From contig CP155566.1 in assembly GCA_039696685.1 (NCBI GenBank), positions 3,100,001 through 3,164,000 of the forward strand: a DNA stretch of 64,000 bases. The letters run 5' to 3'. This document shows, piece by piece, positions 11,580 to 22,855 of the stretch. Both the position numbers and the translations under genes were made by a program. The number at the start of each line of letters is the position of its first letter. Position 1 is the stretch's first letter. The notes beneath the pieces were generated by a model. It was not told the DNA's origin. It searched no databases and saw nothing but the letters and a program-made list of their open reading frames with translations. The stretch is from Vibrio sp. CDRSL-10 TSBA (lineage in GTDB: Bacteria; Pseudomonadota; Gammaproteobacteria; Enterobacterales; Vibrionaceae).

Positions 11580-11604
11580 AGCCCGCTTGCAAGACAAGCG
11601 GGCT
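11580..11604 (-). terminator. Terminator-like hairpin after argG
   Basis: Ten-base stem AGCCCGCTTG / CAAGCGGGCT with a short loop, 40 bp past the argG stop. The T run on the minus strand is short and interrupted. Confidence 0.6.
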
Positions 11605-11644
11605 GAGATTCAGTTTAAAGCGTGTAGACGCAGGCTACGCCGGA

Positions 11645-12863
11645 TTATTTTTTCGCGGCGGCGTTCAACGCTCTGATACGACTAGACAGAGAGTACAGAC
11701 GGATGAAACCGCCCGCGTGGCTCTGGTCGTAAACTTCATCCGCGCCAAAGGTTGCAAACTCTTCTGAGTATAGGCTGTTTTCAGAACGTTTTTGCGTTGC
11801 TGTCGCCTGACCTTTGTAAAGCTTGATCACAACTTCACCGTTCACATCCTGCGCCAGTTCATCTGCCGCAGCGAACACTGCCTGACGCAGTGGAGTAAAC
11901 CAACGACCATCATACACCAGGTGTGATGCTTTAATGCCCAGCTCTTCACGGAATTCAAATGAAGTTTTATCCAGTACCAGTTGCTCAACAGCACGCAGAG
12001 CTTCCATGATGATGGTGCCCCCCGGAGTTTCGTAACAACCACGAGACTTCATACCAACCAGACGGTTTTCCACGATGTCGATACGACCCACACCGTGTTT
12101 AACACCTTTTTCGTTCAGGGCAACCAGTGCGTCGTATGGAGACAGTTTCCTGACCGTCAACCGCGACCACTTCGCCTTTAGCCACTTTCAGCGTCACGTA
12201 TTCTGCTTCGTTTGGTGCTTGCTCAGGATCCACTGTCCATGCCCAGCAATCGTCGTTTGGTGCATTCCAGGTGCTTTCCAGAACGCCACCTTCAGTCGAG
12301 ATGTGCCATGCGTTAGCATCACGTGAGTAGATCTTGGTCAGTGACGCCGCACAAGGAATGTTGCGCTCTGCCAGGTAATCCAGACACTCTTCACGGCTGA
12401 CCAGATCCCACTCACGCCATGGTGCAATCACGTGCAGATCCGGTGCCAGTGCAGCAAATGCGCCTTCGAAACGGATTTGGTCGTTACCTTTACCGGTACA
12501 ACCGTGTGCCAGTGCATCCGCACCCACTTTACGTGCCACTTCTACCTGAGCTTTAGCAATCACAGGACGTGCCATTGATGTACCCAGCAGGTATTTACCT
12601 TCGTAGTAAGCACCGGTTTTCAGAGTTGGGTAGATGTAGTCTTTAACCAGCTCTTCTTTCAGGTCAACCACGTAACACTCAGATGCACCTGATGCGATCG
12701 CTTTCTCTTCGATACCAACCAGTTCGTCAGCACCCTGACCCACATCGGCCACAAAGGCAACCACTTCACAGCTGTAGTTCTCTTTCAGCCATGGAATGAT
12801 CACAGATGTATCCAGACCGCCAGAATAAGCGACAACCACTTTATTTACTTGAACTTTGCTCAT
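11645..12863 (-). CDS. argG: Argininosuccinate synthase (frameshifted as sequenced)
   Basis: Condenses citrulline and aspartate with ATP to argininosuccinate. The repaired product is 405 aa, the short form typical of vibrios. It begins with the ATP pyrophosphatase P-loop ([18 protein letters not shown]) and has the signature [15 protein letters not shown]. One extra T in GTTTC at 12145-12149 splits the frame; GAAC on the coding strand gives [20 protein letters not shown]. It lies 180 bp downstream of argB, with a large inverted repeat in the gap. Confidence 0.94.
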
Positions 12864-12958
12864 GTTCTTTTATCTCCGATTCCCTGGCTCTGCGCTTGGC
12901 GGTTAGTGCTCAGGTTGTTTTGCTATGATGCTGTAAAAAATCTGCTTTCGTTTGGTAT

Positions 12959-13026
12959 CCCATCCGTTCAACACATTACGTTAAAAATCAATCTTTTCAA
13001 ACAGACGAGTTAACAAAACGGATGGG
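12959..13026. other. Long-range inverted repeat in the argB-argG gap
   Basis: CCCATCCGTT at 12959-12968 pairs with AACGGATGGG at 13017-13026, and a nested GTTAA/TTAAC pair (12980-12984 with 13010-13014) extends the fold. It begins 18 bp past the argB stop and has no T run. It could be an mRNA processing or stabilising structure, or a site that sets argG expression apart from argCB. Function not established. Confidence 0.5.
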
Positions 13027-13043
13027 TGAATAATTCAATATGT

Positions 13044-13835
13044 TTACTGCGGTAAAAACTGGGTGCCGATACTCTTTCCGGCAAACAGCTGAGCCAGTTT
13101 TTCCGGATAACGCCAGGTTGCCACTTCAATTGGACGGCCCAGATCCTGTGCCGCTTCCAGAGCCGCACGGACTTTAACAATCATGCCATCGGTAATCACT
13201 TTGGCTTCAATCAGAGCATCCGCCTGTTGCTGATTCAGGCTGTGGATCAGATGACCCTTGCCATCCAGTACGCCGCTGACATCCGACAACAGAACCAGCT
13301 CGGCATCCAGAGCCGCCGCCACTGCCACTGCCGCCTGGTCGGCATTGACGTTCATCAGCTGACCTTCACTGGTCATGCCGATTGAACTGATGATAGGCAA
13401 AGCGCCCGCTGCCAGCAGAGCATTCACCACGTCCGCTTTACCTGGTTTCGCCAGGCCCACAGCGCCCAGCTCAGGGTCCAGCTCCTCGACCTGACACAGA
13501 CCACCGTCCGCCAGGCTCAGACCGACCGCATTCAGACCGTCTTTAATCGCCTGGCCCTGCAACAGCTTGTTGGCTGTACCGGCCAGAGCGCCGGTGATGT
13601 AGCCAATCTGGTCGTAAGGGGTAACACGCAGACCATCTTTCTTCACCGTTTTGAGCTGCAGCTTTTCCATCAGTTCATCGACGATGTAACCACCACCGTG
13701 CACAATCACCAGCGGACGCTGCGCCTCAGCCTGGTATTGCGCCATCGCGCCAAACAACTTGCTCAGCGTTTCACTGCACGACAGCGCCGCGCCGCCTAAC
13801 TTAACCACTAATGGATTTTGTTTTGTATCCGTCAT
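13044..13835 (-). CDS. argB: Acetylglutamate kinase
   Basis: Phosphorylates N-acetylglutamate, the second step of arginine synthesis. It has 263 aa with the amino-acid kinase fold: [11 protein letters not shown] at the N-terminus, the glycine-rich [13 protein letters not shown] and [21 protein letters not shown]. It is nine bases downstream of argC and intact. Confidence 0.95.
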   Translation of the reverse strand: MTDTKQNPLVVKLGGAALSCSETLSKLFGAMAQYQAEAQRPLVIVHGGGYIVDELMEKLQLKTVKKDGLRVTPYDQIGYITGALAGTANKLLQGQAIKDGLNAVGLSLADGGLCQVEELDPELGAVGLAKPGKADVVNALLAAGALPIISSIGMTSEGQLMNVNADQAAVAVAAALDAELVLLSDVSGVLDGKGHLIHSLNQQQADALIEAKVITDGMIVKVRAALEAAQDLGRPIEVATWRYPEKLAQLFAGKSIGTQFLPQ

Positions 13836-13844
13836 ACCTTACCC

Positions 13845-14850
13845 TCACACCAAAGCGGTCAGTTCATCGAAACCGTAGTGTATGTTCAGACATTGCATCG
13901 CTTGACTCGATGCGCCTTTTAATAAGTTGTCAATTGCCGAGACCACGATGACGTGCTCGCCCTGCACCTTCCAGCCGATATCACAGAAACGGAGTGAACT
14001 CAACATCCTGAATACGCGGCAGAGTGCTGGTATGCAAACGTACCGCCGGCTTGTCGCCGTATGCCTCAGCAAAGGCCTGTGCAACCTGCTCAGCGCTGAC
14101 ACCCGCCGCCAGTTTCATGGTGATGGTCGCCAGGATCCCACGCTTAAAGTTACCCAGGTGCGGCGTGAAAATCACATCACAACCGAGGTGAGTCGCAATT
14201 TCCGGCTGGTGACGATGGGTAAACACACCGTAAGGCTGCAGGCTGACTTCACAGAAACTGTTGGTCATGGTGGCTTTACGGCCTGCGCCCGTTACGCCGC
14301 TGACCGCATTAATCACCGGCCACTGCGCTTTATCGACCAGACCCGCTGCCAGCAGTGGTTTAATCGCCAGTTGCGAAGCCGTCGGATAACAACCGGCTAC
14401 CGCGACCAGCTGACTATTAAGAATAGCCTCTTGGTTCCACTCAGCCAGTCCGTACGCCGCTTCCGCCAGCCAGTCACCATGCTGATGCTGGAAACCGTAA
14501 TACTGATCATAAAAACCTTCACTCTGCACCCGGTAAGCACCTGACAGGTCAAACACCTGGCAGTTGTTGGCCAGGAAAACCGGCGCCAGATCGTGACTCA
14601 CTTCGTGTGCCGTCGCGAGAAATACCACATCACACTCTTGCGCGACCTGCTCCACATCCGTCAATGCCTGCACCGGCATATCGACCAGCCCCGCCAGTTT
14701 ACCGTGCAACTGGGCGATCGACTTTCCTGCATCGACGCTGTTGGCGGAAACGTATAAACCTGATAGCGTGAGCTCTGGGTGTTTGTGAACCATAAGAGCA
14801 AGTTCTGCTCCGGTGTAACCGCTTGCGCCGATAATGGTGGTTTTTAGCAT
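13845..14850 (-). CDS. argC: N-acetyl-gamma-glutamyl-phosphate reductase (frameshifted as sequenced)
   Basis: NADPH-dependent reductase, the third step of arginine synthesis. The repaired product is 334 aa, the family length. It shows the Rossmann start [17 protein letters not shown] and the catalytic Cys in [14 protein letters not shown]. One extra base in GAAAC at 13986-13990 (plus strand) splits the C-terminal part; on the coding strand GTTC gives [17 protein letters not shown]. It heads the argCB operon, divergent from argE. Confidence 0.93.
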
Positions 14851-14892
14851 CTCAAAGCATCCAAAGTGAAGGTAAATGATAATAGTTAAAAC

Positions 14893-14961
14893 TGATTATT
14901 GATTTACATTTAAACTGACTATTAATTTGTAAAAAGACCGGATTATTTGGTTTTTTATTCA
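14893..14961. promoter_or_regulatory. Predicted ArgR operator region argC / argE
   Basis: The AT-rich divergent promoter region has three partial ARG boxes: TGATTATTGATTTA (14893-14906), TGACTATTAATTTG (14916-14929) and TGGTTTTTTATTCA (14948-14961). Each matches 11-12 of 14 positions of TGAATWWWWATTCA. Spacing is not ideal (23 and 32 bp), so individual boxes are uncertain, but ArgR control here is expected from the family. Confidence 0.45.
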
Positions 14962-15029
14962 TTAAAAGTGATTTAATATGTGTTTTACATTTTCAGCGTT
15001 ATTCTGTCAATAGTAGGAGCAAGAATAAT

Positions 15030-16167
15030 ATGCAATTACCGAGTTTCCTCGAAGTCTATGAAGGCTTGATTTCGACCCCGTCGATCAGTTCCACGGACCC
15101 GCAATGGGACCTGGGCAATGAAAAGGTGATTGCCAAACTGGCGGACTGGCTTACTGCGCTTGGCTTTAGCGTTGAAATCGACCAGGTCGCTCCCGGCAAA
15201 CAGAACCTGATTGCCAAAAAGGGTCAGGGCGAAGGCGGCCTGCTGCTGGCCGGTCACAGTGATACCGTGCCATTTGACGAAGGACGCTGGAATTTTGATC
15301 CCCATGCCCTGACTCAGGCCGACAACCGCTTTTACGGTCTCGGCACCGCTGATATGAAAGGCTTCTTTGCGTTTATCTTCGAAGCGGTGAAAAAAGTCGA
15401 CTGGAACAAGCAGACCAAACCCCTGTACGTGCTGGCGACCTGTGACGAAGAAACCACCATGCTCGGTGCACGTCACTTTACTGAAAACGCACCGTTTCAG
15501 CCCGATTACTGCATCATTGGCGAACCGACCAGTCTGGTGCCGATCTACGGCCATAAAGGTCACGTTGCCAATGCGATTCGCGTGACCGGTAAGTCGGGCC
15601 ACTCCTCCAACCCGGCGCTGGGCGTCAATGCGATCGAAATCATGTATGAAGTGATGTTCGCGATGATGCAACTGCGCGACAAGCTGATTAAAGAGTACCA
15701 GCATCCGGGATTTGAAATTCCGCACCCGACACTTAACCTCGGCCATATCCACGGCGGTGACACACCAAACCGCATCTGTGGCTGCTGTGAACTGCACTAT
15801 GATGTACGTCCGCTGCCGGGCATCAGCCTGGATGGTCTGGATAACATGCTGCGCGGTGCCCTGAAAGAGGTACAGGAAAAATGGCCGGGCCGGATTGAAG
15901 TTGAACCTTTGCATGATGCGATTCCGGGTTATGCCTGTGATCACGACCATCCGTTTCGTGACTGACGTCAGTCAAATCTGTGAGCAGCCGGCGCAAACCG
16001 TCAATTACTGCACTGAGGCGCCGTTCCTGCAACAGCTGTGTCCGACCCTGGTGCTTGGTCCGGGCTCGATTGATCAGGCGCACCAGCCGGATGAGTTCCT
16101 CGCCTTTGACTTCATTGATCCGACCATCAATGTGTTATCAAAAGCCATGGTTAAATACTGCTTTTAA
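15030..16167 (+). CDS. argE: Acetylornithine deacetylase (frameshifted as sequenced)
   Basis: Zinc M20-family hydrolase that releases ornithine from N-acetylornithine. The repaired product is 378 aa. Metal-binding motifs are [17 protein letters not shown] and [13 protein letters not shown], with the catalytic Glu pair in [15 protein letters not shown]. One extra T in GTTTC at 15953-15957 removes the last 70 residues; GTTC gives [16 protein letters not shown]. It is transcribed away from argCBGHA. Confidence 0.93.
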
Positions 16168-16188
16168 AGTATGAATCTTGAATGACAG

Positions 16189-16222
16189 CCCCTGAGCAGA
16201 TTTTATTCGCTCAGGGGTTTTT
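16189..16222 (+). terminator. Rho-independent terminator after argE
   Basis: Stem CCCCTGAGC / GCTCAGGGG followed by five T. Confidence 0.85.
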
Positions 16223-16395
16223 GTAAGAAATTTTCAACAAAATTGGGGATTTGACTTAACAAGTGTTCAAATGATTGCTCAGCGGCATAAATGGAATTTT
16301 AGTATGTCGGGTTTGACTGTAGTGGACAAACATAGTTAGATTGTGTACTTAAGAAAAGAACAATGGATGTAATTTTTTTACAAGGCAGGATGACA

Positions 16396-19031
16396 ATGAA
16401 CGAGAAATACGCCGCGCTCAAAAGTAACGTGAGCATGCTTGGTCGCCTTCTGGGGCAGACAATTCAGGATGCCAGCGGTGACGTTATTTTAGAGAAAGTG
16501 GAAACCATCCGAAAACTTTCCAAATCTGCCCGCGCCGGCAATCAAGCCGACCGCGATAATCTCATTGAAGAGATTAAAAGCCTGAACAATGATCAGTTAA
16601 CGCCGGTTGCCCGCGCGTTTAACCAGTTTCTGAACCTGACCAACATTGCCGATCAGTACCACACCATTTCGCGTCACTGCGAAGAGCATGTGTGTGAACC
16701 TGACGCAATTCACGATCTGTTCAGCAAACTGAGCGACAACAGCGTCAGCAAACTCGATACTGCACAGGCGGTACGTGATCTTAATATTGAGCTGGTTCTG
16801 ACCGCACACCCGACGGAAATCACCCGTCGCACCATGATCAATAATCTGGTTAAGATTAATGAATGTTTATCGAAACTTGAGCTGAGCGATCTTTCGTCCA
16901 AAGAGCGCCTTAAAACCGAGCGTCGTCTGGAACAGCTGATCGCTCAGGGCTGGCACTCTGATGTTATCCGTAAACAGCGCCCGACTCCGCTTGATGAAGC
17001 CAAATGGGGCTTCGCTGTGGTTGAGAACTCACTTTGGCAGGCGGTACCTGAATTTTTGCGCGAACTGGACGTCAGCGTGAAAAACTACCTCGGCGAAGGG
17101 CTGCCTATCGATGCCCGTCCGGTCCATTTCTCCTCTTGGATGGGTGGCGACCGTGACGGTAACCCGTTTGTCACTCACACCATCACCCGTGAAGTGATGC
17201 TGCTGTCACGCTGGAAAGCGGCGGACCTGTATCTGGGTGATATCAATGAGCTGATCTCCGAACTGTCGATGACCAAGTGTAACGACACAGTTCGCGACCT
17301 GGCGGGTGAAGAAGAACACGAACCGTACCGCGCCATTCTGAAACGAGTGCGTTCGGTCCTGCAGGAAACGCTGGAAATTCTTGATGCCAAAGTGCACGGC
17401 CAGCAACTGGCGGTTAAAGCGCCGCTGCGTAACATCAGTCAACTGTGGGAGCCGCTGTACGCCTGTTACCAGTCACTGCACGAATGTGGCATGGGCGTGA
17501 TTGCCGATGGCTCACTGCTCGACACCCTGCGCCGCGTGAAAGCGTTTCGGCGTGCACCTGGTACGCCTTGATATCCGTCAGGAAAGTACCCGTCACTCTG
17601 ATGTGCTGTCTGAACTGACCCGTTATCTGGGCATCGGTGATTACGACCAGTGGAGTGAGCAGGACAAGATTGCCTTCCTGACTAACGAGCTGGCCTCTAA
17701 ACGCCCGCTGCTGCCGCGCGACTGGGAACCTTCAGCGCCGGTTAAAGAAGTTCTCGATACCTGTAAGATCATCGCGTCTCAGCCACGTGAAGCCTTTGGT
17801 GCCTACGTGATTTCCATGGCGCGCACTGCGTCTGACGTGCTGGCAGTCCATCTGCTGCTGCAAGAATGCGGCTGTCCTTACCGCCTCGATGTGTGTCCGC
17901 TGTTTGAAACGCTCGACGACCTCAATAACGCCGAAGCCGTGATTACCCAGCTGATGAGCATCGACCTGTACCGCGGCTTTATCCAGAACCACCAGATGGT
18001 GATGATCGGCTACTCCGATTCAGCCAAAGACGCCGGTGTGATGTCGGCGGGCTGGGCACAGTACCACGCGATGGAATCCCTGGTTAAAGTCGCCGAAGAA
18101 GCCGGTGTTGAACTGACCCTGTTCCATGGCCGCGGCGGTACTATCGGTCGTGGTGGTGCGCCGGCGCACGCCGCACTGCTGTCTCAGCCGCCAAAGAGCC
18201 TGAAAGGTGGCCTGCGCGTAACTGAGCAAGGTGAAATGATCCGCTTTAAACTCGGTCTGCCGGACGTGGCGGTCAACAGCTTCAACGTCTACGCCAGTGC
18301 GATTCTGGAAGCCAACCTGCTGCCGCCTCCGGAGCCAAAACAGGAATGGCGCGATCTGATGGAAGTGCTGTCAGACGTTTCCTGCGCGGCTTACCGTGCG
18401 GTCGTACGTGGTGAAGCGGACTTCGTCCCTTACTTCCGTCAGGCAACGCCTGAGCTGGAGCTCGGCAAACTGCCGCTTGGTTCACGCCCGGCGAAACGTA
18501 ACCCGAATGGCGGCGTGGAAAGTCTGCGTGCGATTCCGTGGATCTTCTCCTGGAGCCAGAAACCGTCTGGTTCTGCCAGCCTGGCTTGGTGCCGGCGAAG
18601 CGATTCAGCACGCCATCGATCAGGGTTACCAGGCACAGCTGGAAGAGATGTGTCGCGAGTGGCCGTTCTTCTCAACCCGTCTCGGTATGCTGGAAATGGT
18701 GTACACCAAGTGTAACCTGGATATTGCCCGTTACTACGACGAGCGTCTGGTGGATGAACCACTGCGTCCGCTTGGTCAGCGTCTGCGCGATCAATTGCAG
18801 AAAGACATCAAGACCGTGCTGAACGTGGAAAACAACGAGAACCTGATGCAGAGCGACCCATGGGGCCATGAGTCGATTCGCCTGCGTAACATCTACGTTG
18901 AGCCGCTCAACATGCTGCAGGCTGAACTGCTGTACCGTACCCGTCAGAGTGAACAGCCGGATCCGGAACTGGAAGAAGCCCTGATGGTGACCATCGCAGG
19001 TATTGCCGCTGGCATGCGTAACACCGGCTAA
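16396..19031 (+). CDS. ppc: Phosphoenolpyruvate carboxylase (two frameshifts as sequenced)
   Basis: Anaplerotic enzyme that carboxylates PEP to oxaloacetate. The repaired product is 877 aa. The catalytic His138 lies in [12 protein letters not shown], and the second active-site block is [14 protein letters not shown]. Two extra bases: GTTTC at 17544-17548 (GTTC gives [15 protein letters not shown]) and GAAAC at 18559-18563 (GAAC gives [18 protein letters not shown]). The two sites are 1,015 bp apart, the closest pair in the window. The start at 16396 has AGGA five bases upstream; an in-frame ATG six bases earlier overlaps that site. Confidence 0.94.
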
Positions 19032-19059
19032 TCGCCAGTATGAAATTCTAAAAATTAAC

Positions 19060-19090
19060 AAAAGATCGCATTTTTGCGGTCTTTTGTTTT
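19060..19090 (+). terminator. Rho-independent terminator after ppc
   Basis: Stem AAAAGATCGCA / TGCGGTCTTTT with a T run. One G-T pair in the stem. Confidence 0.75.
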
Positions 19091-19379
19091 ACTTGATAAT
19101 CTTATTGAGAATAATATCAGTTTTTCATTTGAAAACCGTATTGTATTCTACTTTATGCTTATTATTTAGATATACTACTGCTGCTCGATGACGGCATTTA
19201 ATAACAACAAGTCGCAGAGCGATACGTAGAGTATCAACCCTAGGTGATAAACGGCTTTAAGGTGACATGACAGCAGATTTCTGCTGACCAGAATCAGGCA
19301 CTGCATCAGAGAGTACCGCAGAGTACCCACGATGGCTGAATCTGGTGTAAAAAGTTTATTAACCATTTGGATTGAAGAC
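19091..19379 (+). promoter_or_regulatory. aphA promoter and leader region
   Basis: An AT-rich block with a TATACT -10-like hexamer at 19171-19176, then about 200 bp of apparent leader. In Vibrio cholerae and V. harveyi this leader is a target of Qrr sRNAs and the promoter is controlled by HapR/LuxR; I did not identify those sites base by base. Confidence 0.45.
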
Positions 19380-19920
19380 ATGTCATTACCACACGTTATC
19401 CTTACTGTTCTTAGCACTCGCGATGCAACCGGCTACGATATCACCAAAGAGTTTTCTGCGAGCATTGGCTATTTCTGGAAAGCCAGCCACCAACAAGTCT
19501 ACCGTGAACTGAATAAAATGGGTCAGCAGGGCCTGGTAACTTGTGTCCTGGAACCTCAGGAAGGCAAACCTGACCGTAAAGTTTATTCAATTACGGACGC
19601 AGGCCGCAGCGCTCTGGGCGAATGGTTCGACCAGCCGACCGCGCATCCGACAGTAAGGGATGAATTCAGTGCTAAATTGATGGCTTGTGCCGTTCAGCCT
19701 GCAGAAACCTTACCGGGCTCAACTGGGCGAGCTGATTGAAGAATCCCGTAAGCTGGTGACTCACTACAAAGAAATTGAGTCGGCTTACTACGCCAATCCG
19801 GCGGTAATGGATAAGCAGCAACGTCTTGAGCGTCTCACGCTGCGCCGTAATCTGCTGCTTCGCCAGGCCTGGATCAACTGGGCAGAAGAAGTGATTGCGG
19901 AAATGGATGCAATGGCATAA
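19380..19920 (+). CDS. aphA: Quorum-sensing master regulator AphA (frameshifted as sequenced)
   Basis: PadR-family winged-helix regulator that governs the low-cell-density programme in vibrios and activates virulence genes in V. cholerae. The repaired product is 179 aa, the same length as V. cholerae AphA. It starts MSLPHVILTVLSTRDATGYD and has the winged helix YFWKASHQQVYRELNKMG and a C-terminal antiparallel coiled-coil dimer domain. One extra base in GAAAC at 19704-19708 splits it; GAAC gives AVQPAEPYRAQLGELIEES. An in-frame ATG at 19332 exists, but the family start is 19380. Confidence 0.94.
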
Positions 19921-19943
19921 GCCACACCAACTGAACACCAAAC

Positions 19944-19976
19944 AAAAAGGATGATGCCGGGCATCATCCTTTTTTC
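19944..19976. terminator. Bidirectional terminator aphA / cysE
   Basis: Stem AAAGGATGATGC / GCATCATCCTTT flanked by A and T runs, between two convergent genes. Confidence 0.85.
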
Positions 19977-20033
19977 GTTTTAGCCTTGGGTGTCAACCCA
20001 GGCAGATTTTCTACCACTTAAGGTCAGGCAAGC

Positions 20034-20855
20034 TTAAATGCCATCTCCGCCGGTGAACGTCTGGGTACGGCCGTTGAACTGCTGATCCATATCCAGTGAC
20101 GGCTTCTGGGTTTTTGGCCGTCCGACGATACGCGCCGGCACCCCGGCGACTGTCGTGTGTGGCGGCACAGGTTGCAGCACCACCGAACAAGAGCCAATTT
20201 TAGCGCCCTCGCCGACTTCGATATTACCGAGAATTTTCGCTCCGGCACCGATCATCACCCCTTCACGGATTTTCGGGTGACGGTCACCGCTCTCTTTACC
20301 GGTACCACCCAGCGTGACGTCCTGCAGAATCGACACGTCGTCGCCGACCACCGCCGTTTCACCGATCACAATGCCGGTGGCGTGATCCAGCATGATGCCG
20401 CGCCCGACTTTCGCCGCCGGGTGGATATCCACCTGACACGCGACAGAAATCTGGTTCTGCATATAGGTTGCCAGTGCCTGGCGTCCTTGCTTCCACAACC
20501 AGTTGGCTACGCGGTGGCCCTGCAGGGCATGATAGCCTTTAAGGTACAGCAGCGGCATAGAATACATCGACACCGCCGGGTCACGGTTGACCGTGGCGCA
20601 AATGTCACATGCGGCGGCTTCAGCAATAGCCGGGTCTGATTTAAATGCTTCCTCGACCACCTCCCGTACCGCAATCGCCGGCATCGACGCTGTCTCCAGA
20701 CGGTTAGCGAGGATGTAGCTCAACGCAGCCGCCAGGCTGTCATGCTTAATAATGGTCGCATGGTAGAAACTGGCCAGCATCGGCTCCTGCTCTGCCTGCT
20801 CACGGGCTTCTTGTACTATGGTCTGCCAAACTTTACTTTGTGCACACTGTTTCAT
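20034..20855 (-). CDS. cysE: Serine O-acetyltransferase
   Basis: Makes O-acetylserine for cysteine synthesis. It has 273 aa: an N-terminal helical SATase domain (VWQTIVQEAREQAEQEPML), then the left-handed beta-helix hexapeptide repeats (VDIHPAAKVGRGIMLDHATG with the catalytic His). The C-terminal tail ends in Ile (FTGGDGI), as needed for insertion into the CysK active site. It is the last gene of a secB-gpsA-cysE cluster. Confidence 0.95.
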   Translation of the reverse strand: MKQCAQSKVWQTIVQEAREQAEQEPMLASFYHATIIKHDSLAAALSYILANRLETASMPAIAVREVVEEAFKSDPAIAEAAACDICATVNRDPAVSMYSMPLLYLKGYHALQGHRVANWLWKQGRQALATYMQNQISVACQVDIHPAAKVGRGIMLDHATGIVIGETAVVGDDVSILQDVTLGGTGKESGDRHPKIREGVMIGAGAKILGNIEVGEGAKIGSCSVVLQPVPPHTTVAGVPARIVGRPKTQKPSLDMDQQFNGRTQTFTGGDGI

Positions 20856-20946
20856 TATTCACTCTGCCTCTGGCTGTGTTCGGCACAACGGCGTACCGCG
20901 CAGCTCTTTTAATCCTTCAAAATTCTACCAAGCAGCTTGGTGGTGA

Positions 20947-21985
20947 TCATTCTCGTTCTGCTTTCTTGTCGCGCGCCAATAAGTCCTGAGCGGCCAGACG
21001 CGCGTCTTTGCCTTGATACAATACCTGATAAATTTGGTCAACGATTGGCATTTCCACACCCATACGCTGTGCCAGCAGCCACACCTCTTTGGTGTTGCGG
21101 TAACCTTCAACCACCTGACCGATTTCATCCTGTGCGGTATCGACATCTTTGCCCTGGCCAAGCGCCAGACCAAAACGGCGGTTACGTGACTGATTGTCAG
21201 TACAGGTCAGCACCAGATCGCCAAGACCAGCCATGCCCATAAAGGTTTCCGGCTGCGCGCCCAGTGCAGCGCCTAGGCGGCTCATTTCCGCCAGACCGCG
21301 GGTGATAAGCGCCGTACGCGCATTGGCACCAAACCCGATGCCATCCGACATCCCGGCACCAATCGCAATCACGTTTCTTCACCGCACCGCCCAGCTGCAA
21401 GCCGGTGAAATCACTGTTGGCATAGACGCGGAACGTCTTGCTGCAGTGGATTTTCTCCTGCAGCTGCTCAAGGAACTCAGCATCAGACGAGGCGACTGAA
21501 ATCGCCGTCGGCATGCCCATTGCCAGCTCTTTGGCAAACGTCGGACCGGACAGCACCGCCAGCGGATGGTTATCCCCCAGTACTTCACGGGCCACATCCT
21601 GCAGCAGACGGCCGGTTTCCGGCTCCAGCCCCTTCGTTGCCCAGCAGATACGGGTATCTTCGCGCAGATAAGGTTGCAGGCTGTTCAGCACAATACCGAA
21701 CACATGGCTGGGTACGACGACCAACAAATCACGACTCGCCTGCACCGCCTTTTGCAAATCGGCTTCAATGATCAGAGAGGGCGGGAAATCGATGCCCGGC
21801 AAAAAGGCATGGTTAGCCCGATCGGCTTCCAGACGTGCCATGTGCTCAGGATCATGTCCCCACAACACCACGTTCGCTCCGTTACGAGCCAGAGAAATCG
21901 CCAGTGAGGTACCGTAAGAGCCCGCACCGATCACGCTCATTGAAATCGCTTTACCGTAGGCATTATTTGTTTGTGAATCGCTCAT
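20947..21985 (-). CDS. gpsA: Glycerol-3-phosphate dehydrogenase NAD(P)+ (frameshifted as sequenced)
   Basis: Makes sn-glycerol-3-phosphate for phospholipid synthesis. The repaired product is 345 aa. It has the dinucleotide loop [20 protein letters not shown], the substrate region [12 protein letters not shown] and the catalytic Lys of [13 protein letters not shown]. One extra T in GTTTC at 21373-21377 lies inside that motif (GAAC on the coding strand). Downstream of secB. Confidence 0.94.
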
Positions 21986-22111
21986 TGTTCCGCCTGATAG
22001 CTATGCTCAGATGCACCAAAGCCCGGGCCTTGGTCATCGGTTTTGTTATTCTATACCCAAAACAGCGCGAGGTGCAGGCGCATTCGTCTGTTTTCCCTGA
22101 GTGAAAACAAA

Positions 22112-22151
22112 AATGCACACCGCACCTTGGTGTGTCAGTGCGTTGTGCATT
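22112..22151. other. Inverted repeat between secB and gpsA
   Basis: AATGCACA at 22112-22119 pairs with TGTGCATT at 22144-22151, around a smaller internal hairpin. There is no T run, so termination is doubtful; a processing structure is possible. Confidence 0.35.
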
Positions 22152-22207
22152 CAATAAGCCGCCGGTTGTCGCACCGCCGGCCCGGATGAGTCAGAAAACG
22201 GCAGCGA

Positions 22208-22675
22208 TTACGCTTGCGCTTCTTCCTGACCTGCCTGCTGTTGCAGGTAGTTCATGAACAGAGCATCAAAGTTAACTGGTGCCAGGTTCAGTTGTGGGAA
22301 AGTACCTTTTACCACCAGGCTTGAGATAGTTTCACGTGCGTACGGGAACAGGATGTTCGGGCAGAATGCACCCAGGCAATGAGCCAGCTGACCGGCTTCC
22401 ATCTGTTCAGCAGTAAAGATACCCGCTTGCTGTACTTCACACAGGAACGCGTTCTCTTCTTCGTTTTTCACTGTCACAGTCAGACGTAGCACGACTTCGT
22501 ATACACCTTCGCCCAGTTCACGGCTCTGAGTATCCAGATCCAGTTTAACATCCGGGTTCCACTCTTTCTGGAACATGGTTGGCGAGTTCGGTGCTTCAAA
22601 CGACACATCTTTCAGGTAGATACGTTGAATTGCGAAGTTTTGTTGCGGAGCTTGTTGTTGTGCTGCTTCAGCCAT
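22208..22675 (-). CDS. secB: Protein-export chaperone SecB
   Basis: Cytoplasmic tetrameric chaperone that keeps preproteins unfolded and delivers them to SecA. It has 155 aa, starting in the family pattern after a Gln/Ala-rich tip ([20 protein letters not shown]) and containing [17 protein letters not shown]. Upstream of gpsA-cysE as in enterobacteria, but no grxC lies between it and the rhodanese gene. Intact. Confidence 0.96.
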   Translation of the reverse strand: MAEAAQQQAPQQNFAIQRIYLKDVSFEAPNSPTMFQKEWNPDVKLDLDTQSRELGEGVYEVVLRLTVTVKNEEENAFLCEVQQAGIFTAEQMEAGQLAHCLGAFCPNILFPYARETISSLVVKGTFPQLNLAPVNFDALFMNYLQQQAGQEEAQA

Positions 22676-22855
22676 GATTTTGTCCTTAATACAGATAAAT
22701 TCGGGTCATAATGGTGGTGAGACTAACCGAGAGCGCGCTGCGGCATTAGAAACGATGCGTCATTCCGTGCCAGTCGTCACATCCGGTGCGAGTGGGTGCT
22801 GAGTTTGTAACCAGCACCACCGCCACCATTACAACCGTGTTTTGTTGCCCCGGAA

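Noticed and set aside
15036..15950. Long open frame antisense to argE (about 304 codons)
   Set aside because: Shadow of a highly biased coding strand; argE itself is unmistakable.
22676..22855. Missing grxC between the rhodanese gene and secB
   Set aside because: The 180 bp gap has no glutaredoxin remnant; absence is probably the normal vibrio arrangement rather than a deletion.
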